A stretch of 64,000 bases of DNA from contig NZ_SUPK01000001.1 in the NCBI RefSeq assembly GCF_005049045.1, positions 740,730-804,729 on the forward strand, written 5' to 3'. The translations under genes were made by a program, and so were the position numbers. How positions within the stretch are numbered: position 1 is the first letter of the stretch; the number at the start of each line of letters is the position of its first letter. Origin of the DNA: Cohnella pontilimi (lineage in GTDB: Bacteria > Bacillota > Bacilli > Paenibacillales > Paenibacillaceae). Shown piece after piece: positions 1-8,954 of this stretch. The notes below the pieces were generated by a model that made no database searches, had not been told where the DNA came from, and worked only from the letters and a program-made list of their open reading frames with translations.

Positions 1-565
1 TGAACATGGGCATCTGAATCGAGAGCGAGACGATACCATGCATCGCAGCCCAAAGCAAGTCACTAGCCGTCTCCGGGCTCTCCGCCCGTAACACTCCCTG
101 CTCCATCGCATCGCGAACTGTGCGTAACAAGACGTCGAACGCTTGCACGCGAGGAATCTTCTGGATACCTTGCGGCTCCATTAAATAATCAATACGCCAC
201 ATGAACATGAGTTGATAATAAGCGGGATGCTCCAGACCAAAAGTGACGTAGGCTTCACCTAAACGTCCCAGCCGCTCCCACATATCGGTACCACCGGACG
301 CCGCCGCCTCCAGCCTCTCCGTGAACCGCATGAATGCATCGTCAACAACAAGAAAGAGCAGGTCATCCTTATCGCGAAAATACACATACAGCGTCGCTGG
401 TGAATAACCGATTCGCTCCGCCAGTTTACGCATTGAGAAGTTGCTGTAACCGAGCTCAACGAATAATTGGCCTGCTGTCCGGAGGATGTGGGCACGGAGT
501 TCTTCTTTTTGTTCTTTCTGGCGCCGCCGAATGATGGTTCTCTTGTCGGTTCTGGGACGGTCCAT
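1..565 (-). CDS. TetR/AcrR family regulator (3' end beyond window)
   Basis: This reading frame enters from the left edge and starts with ATG at 565, preceded by AAAGGAGACTT. About 188 residues are visible and no stop is reached. Residues 20-65 form a TetR helix-turn-helix: the stretch SMRKLAERIGYSPATLYVYF is the recognition core, followed by DKDDLLF. The rest is a helical ligand and dimerisation domain of the WHG type (PAYYQLMF). It should be a DNA-binding repressor. The upstream region carries GTTCAATTAAAG, which resembles the core of the palindrome at 665-692, so autoregulation is plausible. The ligand cannot be inferred. Confidence 0.9.
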   Translation of the reverse strand, partial: MDRPRTDKRTIIRRRQKEQKEELRAHILRTAGQLFVELGYSNFSMRKLAERIGYSPATLYVYFRDKDDLLFLVVDDAFMRFTERLEAAASGGTDMWERLGRLGEAYVTFGLEHPAYYQLMFMWRIDYLMEPQGIQKIPRVQAFDVLLRTVRDAMEQGVLRAESPETASDLLWAAMHGIVSLSIQMPMF

Positions 566-664
566 TATGAAGTCTCCTTTAAGTGAACACAGTTCAATTA
601 AAGTGTAAATGAAATTGCCGATCCCTGCAAGCAGATTATGGAATCAAGTCATAATTACGGCAAC

Positions 665-692
665 AGGCTGCCGTTCAATTGAACGGCAGCCT
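665..692. promoter_or_regulatory. 28-bp perfect palindrome (operator or terminator)
   Basis: The 14-base arm AGGCTGCCGTTCAA is followed directly by its exact reverse complement. It lies downstream of the DUF2339 gene and about 100 bp upstream of the tetR start. There is no T-tract on either strand, which weakens a terminator reading. The centre GTTCAATTGAAC resembles GTTCAATTAAAG at 590-601, just ahead of tetR. Confidence 0.5.
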
Positions 693-763
693 TCATCATC
701 CATGTGGTATCGTACCTGATCGCTTAATAACGCAAAGATCATTCCGGCATATGGACTCCTCAC

Positions 764-2383
764 TTAGGAATGACGATCAAAAACGTCATTCCTAAGGTTT
801 TCACTTTCAGCAGCCGGTTGATTCTCCGTCCGCCACTTCCCGTTAATCCAAGTCGCCAGGAAGGACATTCCTCCGAGAATGAGCAGCACCAGCACTTTAT
901 ACAGCACTTGTTCCCCGCTCAAGTCCAGGAAGATCGCTTTAAAGGCGACGAACAACAGAACTGCAGATCCGAACCAGCGGAACGTCATTTGCCGGCGGTA
1001 AGCTCCCCAGAGGAAGAGCAGCAGCGCATAGACTCCCCACACGACCGAAAGCGTCAGGCTCAAGGACATCTCTGCCGAGTCCGGTGCGTATTCCTCAAAT
1101 GCATTTTCGATTTGAAGAGTGAGCAAGCCACCTACAATTAAGTGGGCGAACAGCGCGAATATTTGCGACAGCAGCTCTTGCGTCTTGTCGTTTCCGAACG
1201 GGACGACACGGTTCAGCGAGAAGTAAAATCCGAGCGCGGAAAGCAGCATCCACGCGGCTGCGCCGGAGTTGAGGAACGGGATGTACGTGCCGAACCATTC
1301 CCCGCGCGGCGTATCCCATGTCACGATGTACCAGTAAATCCCCACGATCAGCCAAATCCCTACTGCGCCAACATTCAGCAATAAACCGCCTGGATATCGA
1401 CGCGCGCCCCAAGCGAGAAGGACGGCGATTCCGCCCCACAGGAACACGCTGACGATCGGCTTCGTTTCCATTCCGCTGCCCAAATGCGTCGCTGCGATCA
1501 GAAGCAGCATCAATCCAGCGAGCATTGGGACGGCGGAAGCCAATCCGATTTTACCCGTGAAGCGATAAGTCAGCACGCCCACAATGCCATAGATGACACC
1601 CAAGAACGCTAAAACGTACCCGTAGTGCAGATCTCCATCCAGGATGAGCATCGCCCAAAAACCGAACAGCATGCCGTTCGCGAGACTTAGATATAGATTC
1701 CATCCATCGAAGCAGCGGTTGTTTTTCCAGGAAGAGATCATAAAACCGGCAATATAAAACACGAAAGCGGCGAGCGCATATCGCAGCGGCAGGCTCCACA
1801 AACCTTCCGTTGGCGGGTCGAAGTGGAAGAAATAAACGACATATAGCAGCCAGGAACCGAAGAAAGGCGCGATTCTGAGCTCCGACCAGCCTTTGGCGAT
1901 GCTGAGGAAGAAAAATGCGGCGTTCAGCACCAGCAAATATAGAAACAGCGCGAAAACTTGGTCCGTGGCCGGCTGCATCAACAGCGGGGACAACAGTCCG
2001 CCCGCAAAGGAAATGTTCATGAGCAGGCGCGAGTCGAAACGGTACGCATACGCGGTCAGCGAGGCCGTGATGCCGATCATGCCGATGAAGACGGATCCGG
2101 AGCTCCAGAGTTCGTAATAAATGCCCGCAAACGAGAACGTGGCGTAGAGCAGGCTGGTTCCCAGCCCGATGATAATTTCACCCGTTACCGTCTGACGCTT
2201 ATGCAGCGCCAGCGCCAGACCACCAACGCACAAACCCGCACCGCACAGCAGTCCCAGCCCGATTTTCATCGGATCCGTAATCCAGCCCTGATCGATCGAA
2301 TATTTGAACAAGGTGACGAAAGCCGTCAAAATCAGCAGCACACCCAGCAATGAAGTCCAATGTTTCCGAAACGTCGCGTTCAT
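764..2383 (-). CDS. DUF2339 multi-pass membrane protein
   Basis: This 539-residue protein is almost entirely hydrophobic, with well over a dozen predicted membrane segments separated by short charged loops. It starts in the first segment (MNATFRKHWTSLLGVLLILT). The repeated helical pairs and the GLGTSLLYATFSFAGIYYEL region match the DUF2339 family of unknown function. Many family members carry an N-terminal coiled coil that is missing here, so this is a short version. The start overlaps the stop of the upstream YwaF-like gene by four bases, so the two are probably translationally coupled. The last 20 residues are polar. Confidence 0.8.
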   Translation of the reverse strand: MNATFRKHWTSLLGVLLILTAFVTLFKYSIDQGWITDPMKIGLGLLCGAGLCVGGLALALHKRQTVTGEIIIGLGTSLLYATFSFAGIYYELWSSGSVFIGMIGITASLTAYAYRFDSRLLMNISFAGGLLSPLLMQPATDQVFALFLYLLVLNAAFFFLSIAKGWSELRIAPFFGSWLLYVVYFFHFDPPTEGLWSLPLRYALAAFVFYIAGFMISSWKNNRCFDGWNLYLSLANGMLFGFWAMLILDGDLHYGYVLAFLGVIYGIVGVLTYRFTGKIGLASAVPMLAGLMLLLIAATHLGSGMETKPIVSVFLWGGIAVLLAWGARRYPGGLLLNVGAVGIWLIVGIYWYIVTWDTPRGEWFGTYIPFLNSGAAAWMLLSALGFYFSLNRVVPFGNDKTQELLSQIFALFAHLIVGGLLTLQIENAFEEYAPDSAEMSLSLTLSVVWGVYALLLFLWGAYRRQMTFRWFGSAVLLFVAFKAIFLDLSGEQVLYKVLVLLILGGMSFLATWINGKWRTENQPAAESENLRNDVFDRHS

Positions 2384-3108
2384 TTCACGACATCCTCCCC
2401 GTAAACCTCAATTTGTGTGTTGCGTTTTCCAAATACCCGTCCCGAAAACCTTGCGATACCGAGCAGCAGCATACAGAGAGCCAATGCGATGATTTCGAGC
2501 TCAAGCAAATACCAAGGCCACGGAGGCAGCAAATCGAGCAGCGAGGCGGTATCCGGCTTGCGGGCGACAAACATGAAGTTCTCACCCGTCGCCTTATTCG
2601 CGATGCCGGCTGCAAGCGCAAACCCATTCAGCCATCCCCAGGCACGCCACACCGAGCGCAGGTTGGGCCGATAGCCATCGATCACCGCCATGTAGACGCC
2701 TGCTCCCACAATCGCCGCATGTGCGATGAAAAAGTGAAAATAGCGGAAGTTCGGAAACGTCTCGTCCAGGTTTGGTGTTAACAACGCTTGCGTCGCTCCC
2801 AAAATGCCGAGAAAGAATGCGATGTCGTAAAGCTTGCGGCAGCGCGTGATCAGTGTGATGGCGGAAACCCATAAGGTGATCGTGCACAGCTGGAAAGGAA
2901 GCGCATGAAGCCCCCAATTATCCGTAACTCCGTACCACGTGTAGAGCGACAACTCGGTTCCGATCAGGATGGCCGCCAATGAAAGTCTCAGCTTCCGGTC
3001 TCTCGCTTCGACGCGAATTAGGTTCCGGAAGCCGATGATGAGCGCGGCCGCCGCGATCGCAAAAACGATGCCTGCCCAATGGGCGGCGGTAAACGGTACG
3101 AACGCCAT
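2380..3108 (-). CDS. YwaF/TIGR02206 family membrane protein
   Basis: The 242-residue protein has six to seven membrane segments with the pattern of the TIGR02206 (B. subtilis YwaF-like) family: an early HWAG motif, a central LPFQLC and a FHFFIAHAAI histidine-rich helix. The biochemical role of this family is unknown. It is the first gene of a two-gene unit with DUF2339, overlapping its start by four bases. The two-component system lies just upstream in the same orientation with a 92-bp gap, so control by that system is possible but not shown. Confidence 0.75.
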   Translation of the reverse strand: MAFVPFTAAHWAGIVFAIAAAALIIGFRNLIRVEARDRKLRLSLAAILIGTELSLYTWYGVTDNWGLHALPFQLCTITLWVSAITLITRCRKLYDIAFFLGILGATQALLTPNLDETFPNFRYFHFFIAHAAIVGAGVYMAVIDGYRPNLRSVWRAWGWLNGFALAAGIANKATGENFMFVARKPDTASLLDLLPPWPWYLLELEIIALALCMLLLGIARFSGRVFGKRNTQIEVYGEDVVK

Positions 3109-3200
3109 CCGACTCTCCCCTTCCGTGCTGAAGTCGATTTGTGATTCCGGTTATCACAGCTTCATTGTAGAAAAACGGCATAAAAAAAATAGTACCATCT

Positions 3201-3893
3201 TCACATGGTACCATTCGTGTCTTCGTGTTTATCGCCGATGAGCCCCATCTCTCTCGCCTTCCGTGCCGCCTCTTTGGAGCCGGGGAGGTTCAGCTTTTTC
3301 AACACGTGATTGATATGGTTCTTGACGGTTCGGATGGAGATGAACAGCCGCTCCGCAATCTGCGACTGCGAATATCCTTCGTCCACCAACTCCAGCAGCT
3401 GCAACTCCGACGGCGTCACCAGATCCCTCATTTTGCGCACCTCGAATTCCCGCTCCAGCCGCTTCAGCCTTTGAAACTCTTGGCGCATCTGTTCCGCAGC
3501 TTCCGGGCTGATCGCCGACCGCCTAGCATAAGCCGAACGGATGGCTCCGGGCAAAGCCTCAAAATCGGACTTGATCTGATAGTCGATCGCTCCGGCTTGG
3601 AAGGAACGGAAAATGAATTCCTTTTCCTCCATCGAGGTCAGCATGATCACCCGGGCGCCCGTCGACGCGGCGGTTTCTTCCGCGAGCCCGATGCCCGCGG
3701 GTTCACCGTGCAGCATGATGTCCATCAATACGACATCGGGGCCGGCTTCCGACGCTTGCAGCGCTTCCCGTAAGCGGGTCGCGTTGTCGGCCGTTAACGT
3801 AACGGTGATATCCGGCTGACTGTTCAAGTAGGAGGTCAAACCCCGCTGCCAATCCGGATCATCCTCCACGATCCACACCCGTATTTCCGACAT
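3201..3893 (-). CDS. NarL/LuxR-type response regulator
   Basis: The start is set at the ATG of MSEIRVW because AGGAGGGG lies 6-8 bases upstream; two more upstream in-frame ATGs are less well placed. The 230-residue protein has a receiver domain (EDD acidic pocket, phospho-acceptor Asp in VVLMDIML, Thr in IMLTS) at about 4-120. A linker follows, then a LuxR/GerE-type HTH at about 160-225 (YSQSQIAERLFISIRTVKNH). The start lies inside the 3' end of the histidine kinase gene, a 35-bp overlap, so they are co-translated partners. Its targets are unknown. Confidence 0.88.
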   Translation of the reverse strand: MSEIRVWIVEDDPDWQRGLTSYLNSQPDITVTLTADNATRLREALQASEAGPDVVLMDIMLHGEPAGIGLAEETAASTGARVIMLTSMEEKEFIFRSFQAGAIDYQIKSDFEALPGAIRSAYARRSAISPEAAEQMRQEFQRLKRLEREFEVRKMRDLVTPSELQLLELVDEGYSQSQIAERLFISIRTVKNHINHVLKKLNLPGSKEAARKAREMGLIGDKHEDTNGTM

Positions 3894-5295
3894 CTGCATC
3901 CCCTCCTCTCGCTGTGGTCCGTTGCTTTCGATCCGCAAGAACAGCGCGCTTCGGCAAAACGAGACACACGGTCGTTCCGACCCCTTTGGCGCTTCGGATC
4001 ATAAGCGTCCCTCTATGCTTCCGCATGACATGATAAGCGTAGGGCAGACCGAGCCCGAAATTGGTTCCGGTACCGGCTTTCGTGCTGTAAAAGGGCTCAA
4101 GCGCGCCGGCGATTTGCTTCTTGTCCATCCCGGGTCCGTTGTCTTCGATTTCGATACGGAATTCCCGCTTGTTCTCCGATAAGCGGACGATGAGCTCGCC
4201 TTTCTCTCCCATCGCTTCCAGCGCGTTGGATACAATATTGTGAATCGCTTCTCCCAGCTGCACCGCGTCAATCCTGCAGCGCCAGTCCTCCGGCACGAAC
4301 GTGCGGAGTTGGACATCGCCGAGACGGGGGCCGAACGAGCGCAGCGTCTCCTGAATCACGCCCCCCAAATCGGCGGTCTCCGGCCGAAGCGCCAAATCTT
4401 CCGTTCGCTGATGGACGCGGGAAATCATTTCTTGAATATGAGCGGCCGATGAAAGCATCGTTTGGATATCTTGCTCGAGCTCCAGTTGGTCGGTAGATTT
4501 CGCAAACGTTTTGATTTTTTCGCCGAACAGCCTCATTTTTCCGATATCGTTCTTGATCGCATGGTTCAGAATCGCCGTACCTGAGGTGACCGCCCGCAGC
4601 GTGGAATCCATTCTCCTCCTGTCGACCGCAAGCCGGACGCCCATGAAGCCGTAAGTGAACAGGCCGATCAGGAAAACGCCGAAGCCTACGCCGACGAAAG
4701 CGGTGTTGTACACCCACATGCGGAGTTGGCCCAAACTGGGCAGCACATAATTCATCACCATGAAAAACAACACGGGCGGCAATACCGCGAGACAGACGAT
4801 CGCATGCGTGCGCTCGAATCGGCGATAAGCCGATTTCTTCGTCACGATCAGCAGGCTGCTTGCCAGCAAATAAGGAACTGCCCACCACACGACGATACGG
4901 AACGAGATCGGATACATCTCCGTATACCAAGGCGTAAACAGCAAACAGGCGGCGATCGGAACAAACAAAATGAACGGAAGCCACCGGTTCAGTCGGTTAG
5001 GTAGCCGAACAGGCCGGTATGCGGCCGCGAAAAGTGCGAAAGTATAAGGCACGCCGTAATAAGAAGAGACGGACGAGACCGCTTGGATGGCATACAGCAC
5101 TTTTTCTGCGGTTTCGTGTCGATTTGGATAGGCGGATAGGAGCCCCGGAATGATTTGCTCGTCGATGACCGCGGCCAGCGCTCCGGCGCCTCCGAAAAAA
5201 GAAACCGCCGCGAGCCGGCGGGATGCGGCCGAGCGGGGATCGGACGCCAGCAAAAATCCCGCCACCGTCCATAACGCAATGAGAACGAAGATCAT
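3859..5295 (-). CDS. Membrane sensor histidine kinase
   Basis: The first about 220 residues form six to seven membrane helices without a large extracellular domain. The dimerisation helix has NHAIKNDIGKM, whose His is the likely phosphate acceptor. A HATPase domain follows at about 330-460 with the N-box (IVSNALEAMG), G1 (EDNGPGM) and G2 (NFGLGLPYA). The ATG at 5295 is preferred over an in-frame TTG at 5313, because GGAGGAAG lies between them. It should phosphorylate the overlapping response regulator. The signal is unknown; the 7TM-like sensor suggests a membrane or lipophilic cue. Confidence 0.87.
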   Translation of the reverse strand: MIFVLIALWTVAGFLLASDPRSAASRRLAAVSFFGGAGALAAVIDEQIIPGLLSAYPNRHETAEKVLYAIQAVSSVSSYYGVPYTFALFAAAYRPVRLPNRLNRWLPFILFVPIAACLLFTPWYTEMYPISFRIVVWWAVPYLLASSLLIVTKKSAYRRFERTHAIVCLAVLPPVLFFMVMNYVLPSLGQLRMWVYNTAFVGVGFGVFLIGLFTYGFMGVRLAVDRRRMDSTLRAVTSGTAILNHAIKNDIGKMRLFGEKIKTFAKSTDQLELEQDIQTMLSSAAHIQEMISRVHQRTEDLALRPETADLGGVIQETLRSFGPRLGDVQLRTFVPEDWRCRIDAVQLGEAIHNIVSNALEAMGEKGELIVRLSENKREFRIEIEDNGPGMDKKQIAGALEPFYSTKAGTGTNFGLGLPYAYHVMRKHRGTLMIRSAKGVGTTVCLVLPKRAVLADRKQRTTARGGDADVGNTGVDRGG

Positions 5296-5370
5296 GCGGC
5301 GCGCTTCCTCCAAGGGGATTGTAGTACGGTTACATTCCCTTTCTATTCGACAAAAAAGCCGATTCCCCTC

Positions 5371-5415
5371 TAATAAAGCCCGGTCCCTCCAGCTTTGGAA
5401 GAATCGGGCTTATTA
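5371..5415 (-). terminator. Intrinsic terminator-like hairpin
   Basis: TAATAAGCCCG pairs with CGGGCTTTATTA across a 22-base loop. It sits 29 bases past the stop of the pseudouridine synthase gene and before the kinase promoter. The T-rich part is inside the stem, so it is a modest terminator candidate. Confidence 0.5.
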
Positions 5416-5443
5416 AGGTGTCGCGCATCGCTGGAAGGTGACT

Positions 5444-6397
5444 TCAGTTCAGTTGTAACCCGAGTTTGTCCAGCATTATTCTCATTGCGGACGGCATCGG
5501 CGCACGGAACTCGCGGCCGTCGGGCAGTGTGATCCGCCAGGCGTGAAGCAGTTGATGATTGATTCCGGCGAACGGGCGGCCTCCGTATTTGATATCGCCG
5601 AGCAGCGGGTGACCGATGCTCTGAAAATGGGTGCGGATTTGATGGGTGCGGCCGCTGATCAGCTCGACCTCGACCAGCGAATGGGCGCGCCCGGTCTGGA
5701 GCACGCGGTATCGGGTTTTCGCTTCTTTCTCGCCGGGACGTTCTTCTGTTGGGTCGGTCGTCTTTCGTTCTTTCACGACCAAGGTGCGGTTGCTTTTCTC
5801 ATCCCGGATCAGCGATCCTTCGATCAAGCCTTCGCCGCTGAGACGTCCTTCCACCAACGTAACATAGAACTTTTCCAGCTCCCGTTTTTGAATCCATTGG
5901 TTCAACTGATGCAGCATGCCCGCGGTTTTGCCGACGAGGACAAGTCCGCTGGTGTTACGGTCAAGCCGATTCGCCGTCGCCGGCTGGAACAACGCGCTGT
6001 CGAGCTGGCCTTTGCGGTACAAATAAGCGTGAACGCGGCCGATCAGGGTATCTTTCTGTTGCGCTTGATCGGGGTGCGTGAGCATACCGGCCGGCTTGTT
6101 CACCACCAGCAGCTCATCATCCTCGAATACGACGTCGATGTCCGCGCTGACGCCGACGAACTTCGGCTTCTTCTGACCGGCGCTGGCTTCTTCGTAGGCC
6201 GTCTCTTCAATATGGAGTACGAGCTCGTCCCCTGCGCTCAGCTCGTAATTTTGGTTTTTGCGTTTGCCGTTGACGCGCACCCGGCCTTGGTCGATCATTT
6301 TGTAAATTTGGCCGAGAGGAATATTCGGCATTAATGTGCGGAGGTATCGATGCAGCCGTTTGCCGCTTTCCGACGGGGTGACCTTGCGTGTAATCAT
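5444..6397 (-). CDS. RluA-family 23S rRNA/tRNA pseudouridine synthase
   Basis: The 317-residue protein has an N-terminal S4 RNA-binding domain (about 14-75, GQIYKMIDQGRVRVNGKR) and an RluA/RluD catalytic domain. The catalytic loop reads NRLDRNTSGLVLVGKT, with the active Asp in RLD. The C-terminal GRTHQIRTHFQSIGHPLLGD is diagnostic. It isomerises uridines in RNA in the cytoplasm. Which paralogue this is (RluC, RluD or a Bacillus YlyB/YhcT/YjbO type) cannot be settled from the sequence alone. It marks the core-genome left flank of the repeat-bounded island. Confidence 0.92.
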   Translation of the reverse strand: MITRKVTPSESGKRLHRYLRTLMPNIPLGQIYKMIDQGRVRVNGKRKNQNYELSAGDELVLHIEETAYEEASAGQKKPKFVGVSADIDVVFEDDELLVVNKPAGMLTHPDQAQQKDTLIGRVHAYLYRKGQLDSALFQPATANRLDRNTSGLVLVGKTAGMLHQLNQWIQKRELEKFYVTLVEGRLSGEGLIEGSLIRDEKSNRTLVVKERKTTDPTEERPGEKEAKTRYRVLQTGRAHSLVEVELISGRTHQIRTHFQSIGHPLLGDIKYGGRPFAGINHQLLHAWRITLPDGREFRAPMPSAMRIMLDKLGLQLN

Positions 6398-6494
6398 CCG
6401 ACTTCGCTCCCGTTGTCCTGTAACTTCTATTTCGCTACTTCAAAGCGTAACGTTCCGGGCGCAAAAGTCAAGGCGTGCGGTTAAGACGTTTCAT

Positions 6495-6528
6495 CGGTTC
6501 TCCGCGCTGTCTGTAACGGCGAGTTTTT
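6495..6528 (+). repeat. Palindromic repeat, right half only (copy A)
   Basis: CGGTTCTCCG is followed by CGCTGTCT and then GTAACGGCGAGTTTTT. This matches the right half of the full repeat at 13319-13373. The left arm is absent: the bases just upstream (GTTTCAT) are unrelated. It lies between rluA and the racemase gene and marks the left edge of the accessory island. Confidence 0.85.
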
Positions 6529-6532
6529 ATTT

Positions 6533-7234
6533 TTACTCCTCGTCACCTAACGCAAAATCAACAGCAGCCTCAGCATGAAGTCGTGTTGTATCATAAATCG
6601 GAATATTACAGTCTTCTTGTGAGATGAGCATTGTGATTTCTGTACATCCAAGAATAACAGCCTCCGCTCCCTTACGGATAAGACTGTCAATTATGTCTAG
6701 ATATCTTTTCTTTGAATGTTCATTTATAATGCCAAGACAAAGCTCGTGATAAATGATTTCGTGAATGACCCCTCTATCTGCTTCATCCGGAACAATAACC
6801 TCAAGTCCAAACTGATTAATAAGTCTACCCTTGTAAAAATCTTGCTCCATCGTAAAAGCAGTCCCTAACAAAGCCACCTTCTTTATTTTATCGCTAATAA
6901 TTTTATTTGCTGTTGCATCTGCAATATGGAGTAAAGGAATCGATACCGCGTTCATCACTTCCAACGCCATCTTGTGCATCGTATTCGTGCATATGATGAT
7001 GACATCCGCTCCGCCTGCTTCAAGTTTTTGTGCTGCTTCAATCATGATCTTTGTAGACTCTGTCCAATTCCCTTGATGCTGGAGATCTTTGATTTCTTGA
7101 AAATCTACGGAATACAGCAGACTTTTTGCTGAGTGGTGTCCACCTTTCCTTTCTTTTACCCTCACATTGATGATCCGGTAATAGAGTACGGATGATTCCC
7201 AGCTCATGCCGCCTATAAGTCCTATTGTTTTCAC
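6533..7234 (-). CDS. Aspartate/glutamate racemase family protein
   Basis: The 233-residue product starts with KTIGLIGGMSWESS and contains the two family cysteines in IICTNTMHKM and ILGCTEITML. These are expected to be the two-base catalytic pair of cofactor-independent amino acid racemases of the Asp/Glu/hydantoin racemase superfamily (YgeA-like). It starts with GTG. The gene is visibly more AT-rich than the flanking core genes, which suggests transfer. Substrate (aspartate, glutamate or broad) is not determined. It is the first gene inside the repeat-bounded island. Confidence 0.85.
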   Translation of the reverse strand: MKTIGLIGGMSWESSVLYYRIINVRVKERKGGHHSAKSLLYSVDFQEIKDLQHQGNWTESTKIMIEAAQKLEAGGADVIIICTNTMHKMALEVMNAVSIPLLHIADATANKIISDKIKKVALLGTAFTMEQDFYKGRLINQFGLEVIVPDEADRGVIHEIIYHELCLGIINEHSKKRYLDIIDSLIRKGAEAVILGCTEITMLISQEDCNIPIYDTTRLHAEAAVDFALGDEE

Positions 7235-7341
7235 AATCCACTCACACCCATCCCCGTTTGTTTCATCCGTTCATATGCAAATTCCAACTTCAAATACGTG
7301 ATATCTTCCGGCTTGGATTTCCATTATTGTATTTTTTACTA

Positions 7342-7944
7342 TTATTTCTGAGAATAAAGAACAAACATAGAGGCATCCTGTCCCATGAATATCTTACTTC
7401 CAGTATAAAAAGTTTTAGATTGAATATCCCTGTACCCGATTTTAGTCATCATGTCAGTCAGCTCATCTTGGTCGAATCCGTTATGAACGATATTTGAAAC
7501 GATGTTTTCGTTTTTGTTGAAATCTACAATAAGTAAATGTCCCCCTTCATTCAGAACATCGAATAATCTTGATAGCACGAATTCAACATCAGGAATATGA
7601 AGCAGAACCTGCGCCATGAAAATATAGTCGGCATTTAATTCCGCCAAACCTTCCTGTTCAAAATCAAAGCATAAGGTGTCCGCACTCTGAATGTTAAAAT
7701 CGGAAATTTTTTGCTTTACTTGATTGATCATGTTTATTGATGTATCCAGAAAAAGCATGGAATGAAAATCGTTTAACAAATTCATGCCGACAAGACCGGT
7801 TCCGCACCCAAAATCGATCGCATTCTTATGTTTAGCATCAACTAAATATTCGCGAATGGCGTCTGATGATACCTTGGCTATATGGATTCTTTCAGCGGTG
7901 TCATACATTTTAGCTATCATTTCGAACTTATCCGTGTTTGCCAT
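7342..7944 (-). CDS. Class I SAM-dependent methyltransferase
   Basis: The 200-residue protein has the methyltransferase fold: motif I AIDFGCGTGLVGMN at about 39-52, an acidic LFLDTS strand end that binds the ribose, and motif IV ADYIFMAQVLLHIP with LLIVDF. It starts at an ATG preceded by GGAGAAATAGGA. The low GC content matches the neighbouring racemase gene. The 107 bp between them allow a single transcript. The methyl acceptor is unknown. Confidence 0.82.
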   Translation of the reverse strand: MANTDKFEMIAKMYDTAERIHIAKVSSDAIREYLVDAKHKNAIDFGCGTGLVGMNLLNDFHSMLFLDTSINMINQVKQKISDFNIQSADTLCFDFEQEGLAELNADYIFMAQVLLHIPDVEFVLSRLFDVLNEGGHLLIVDFNKNENIVSNIVHNGFDQDELTDMMTKIGYRDIQSKTFYTGSKIFMGQDASMFVLYSQK

Positions 7945-7997
7945 TCCTATTTCTCCAATCTGCCATTATAATACGATTCAGCTTAACGGGGCGCGTC

Positions 7998-8488
7998 TCA
8001 CTCTGTCCCGATGAGCACCCCGGTCAGGTATTCTTGAAGCAGCGCTGTCTTATTTGCCGGATTCGACTCCAGATACATCCGCTCTTCCAGAATGCGTGCG
8101 GCCGATGTGCCAATAATTTCGCCAATCGGCACGACTGTATTGCGCAATTCATGTTGTGGAACGGCTAGCAGACGATAGGCGGCGGCGGGGTTGAGTTCGA
8201 TACTGATGCAGCCGAACGGCTCGTCTCGTTCGAATTCGGCGAAAGAAGGGCAGTCGGATACCCCTGTGACAAACAGTCGGTGTTCCGGCAACTGAAACGA
8301 ATGACCGCCAATCTGGCAGTCTGCGAAATACCCCTTATAGTACAAAATCAATTTCACGGAGCCGTTGGGTGCGATGATTTGCATCTCATCTTCAGCAAGC
8401 CCCCATTGCTCTCAAACACCCAGATGTCTTTGATGCAATCTTGTAGAACAAGGCGCGTCAATATGCGTCCGACGGAAAGGTTGTTCAT
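7998..8488 (-). pseudogene. AraC-family regulator remnant, frameshifted and lacking its HTH
   Basis: An ATG at 8488 with GGAGGTGAG starts a frame reading MNNLSVGRILTRLVLQDCIK, then WVFESNGG. At a run of G residues near 8400 the frame breaks. Shifting by one base continues as LAEDEMQIIAPNGSVKLILY and on to a stop at 7998. The joined product resembles the N-terminal sensor domain (DUF6597 type) of AraC regulators, about 160 residues. The C-terminal DNA-binding half is missing, so it is unlikely to act as a transcription factor. A sequencing error at the G-run would explain the frameshift but not the missing HTH. Confidence 0.7.
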
Positions 8489-8699
8489 GGGGATCTCACC
8501 TCCAGAATCAAGTTCCGATTCATACAATACAGATTATTCCGTTTTTTGTAACTATAAAGTAAGTATTCTCAATACAAAATCTTTTTAAGAAATCGCACTC
8601 ATGGACATGAAAGCGTTCGTTGGGGCTTAGTCGGAATGATGCGTAGACCGTCTACCGTATACCATCTCGGCGGAAAAGAACAGAGTGGGGTGAAGACGA

Positions 8700-8867
8700 A
8701 TGAATGCTGGTTTAATTATGGCTGCATGTGTATTAATTGGCGGTGCGATTGGATATTTCACAGGTCATTTGGAAGTATGGGGTGGTCTCGGGATCGTAAC
8801 AGGGTTATTAGGTATGGCCTACATCCAGATGAAGAAGACCGCGAAGAAAAAAAATGACTCTATGTAA
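8700..8867 (+). CDS. Small membrane protein, 55 aa
   Basis: An ATG at 8700 with GGGGTGAAG upstream encodes a 55-residue protein. It has two hydrophobic stretches (AGLIMAACVLIGGAIGYF and GGLGIVTGLLGMAYIQM) and a lysine-rich tail (KKTAKKKNDSM). It looks like a small two-helix membrane protein with a cytoplasmic basic end. I do not recognise a family. The palindromic repeat B starts 32 bases after the stop, and a hairpin follows, which fits a complete transcription unit. Confidence 0.55.
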   Translation: MNAGLIMAACVLIGGAIGYFTGHLEVWGGLGIVTGLLGMAYIQMKKTAKKKNDSM

Positions 8868-8899
8868 AATTTCAACACTGTCACTTAGCGTCCCACCCA

Positions 8900-8954
8900 A
8901 AAACTTGCATTACTCATGGTAGAGTTCTCCGCGCTGTCTGAGACGGCAAGTTTT
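8900..8954 (+). repeat. Palindromic repeat, full length with diverged left arm (copy B)
   Basis: The left arm AAAACTTGCATTAC and right arm GAGACGGCAAGTTTT enclose AGTTCTCCG and CGCTGTCT. The right half matches copies A, C and E; the left arm and spacer are diverged. Orientation is the same as in all other copies. Confidence 0.8.

Noticed and set aside
5543..6334. A 263-codon open frame on the plus strand
   Set aside because: It is antisense to the pseudouridine synthase, has no recognisable domain and is explained by the GC-rich codon pattern of the real gene.
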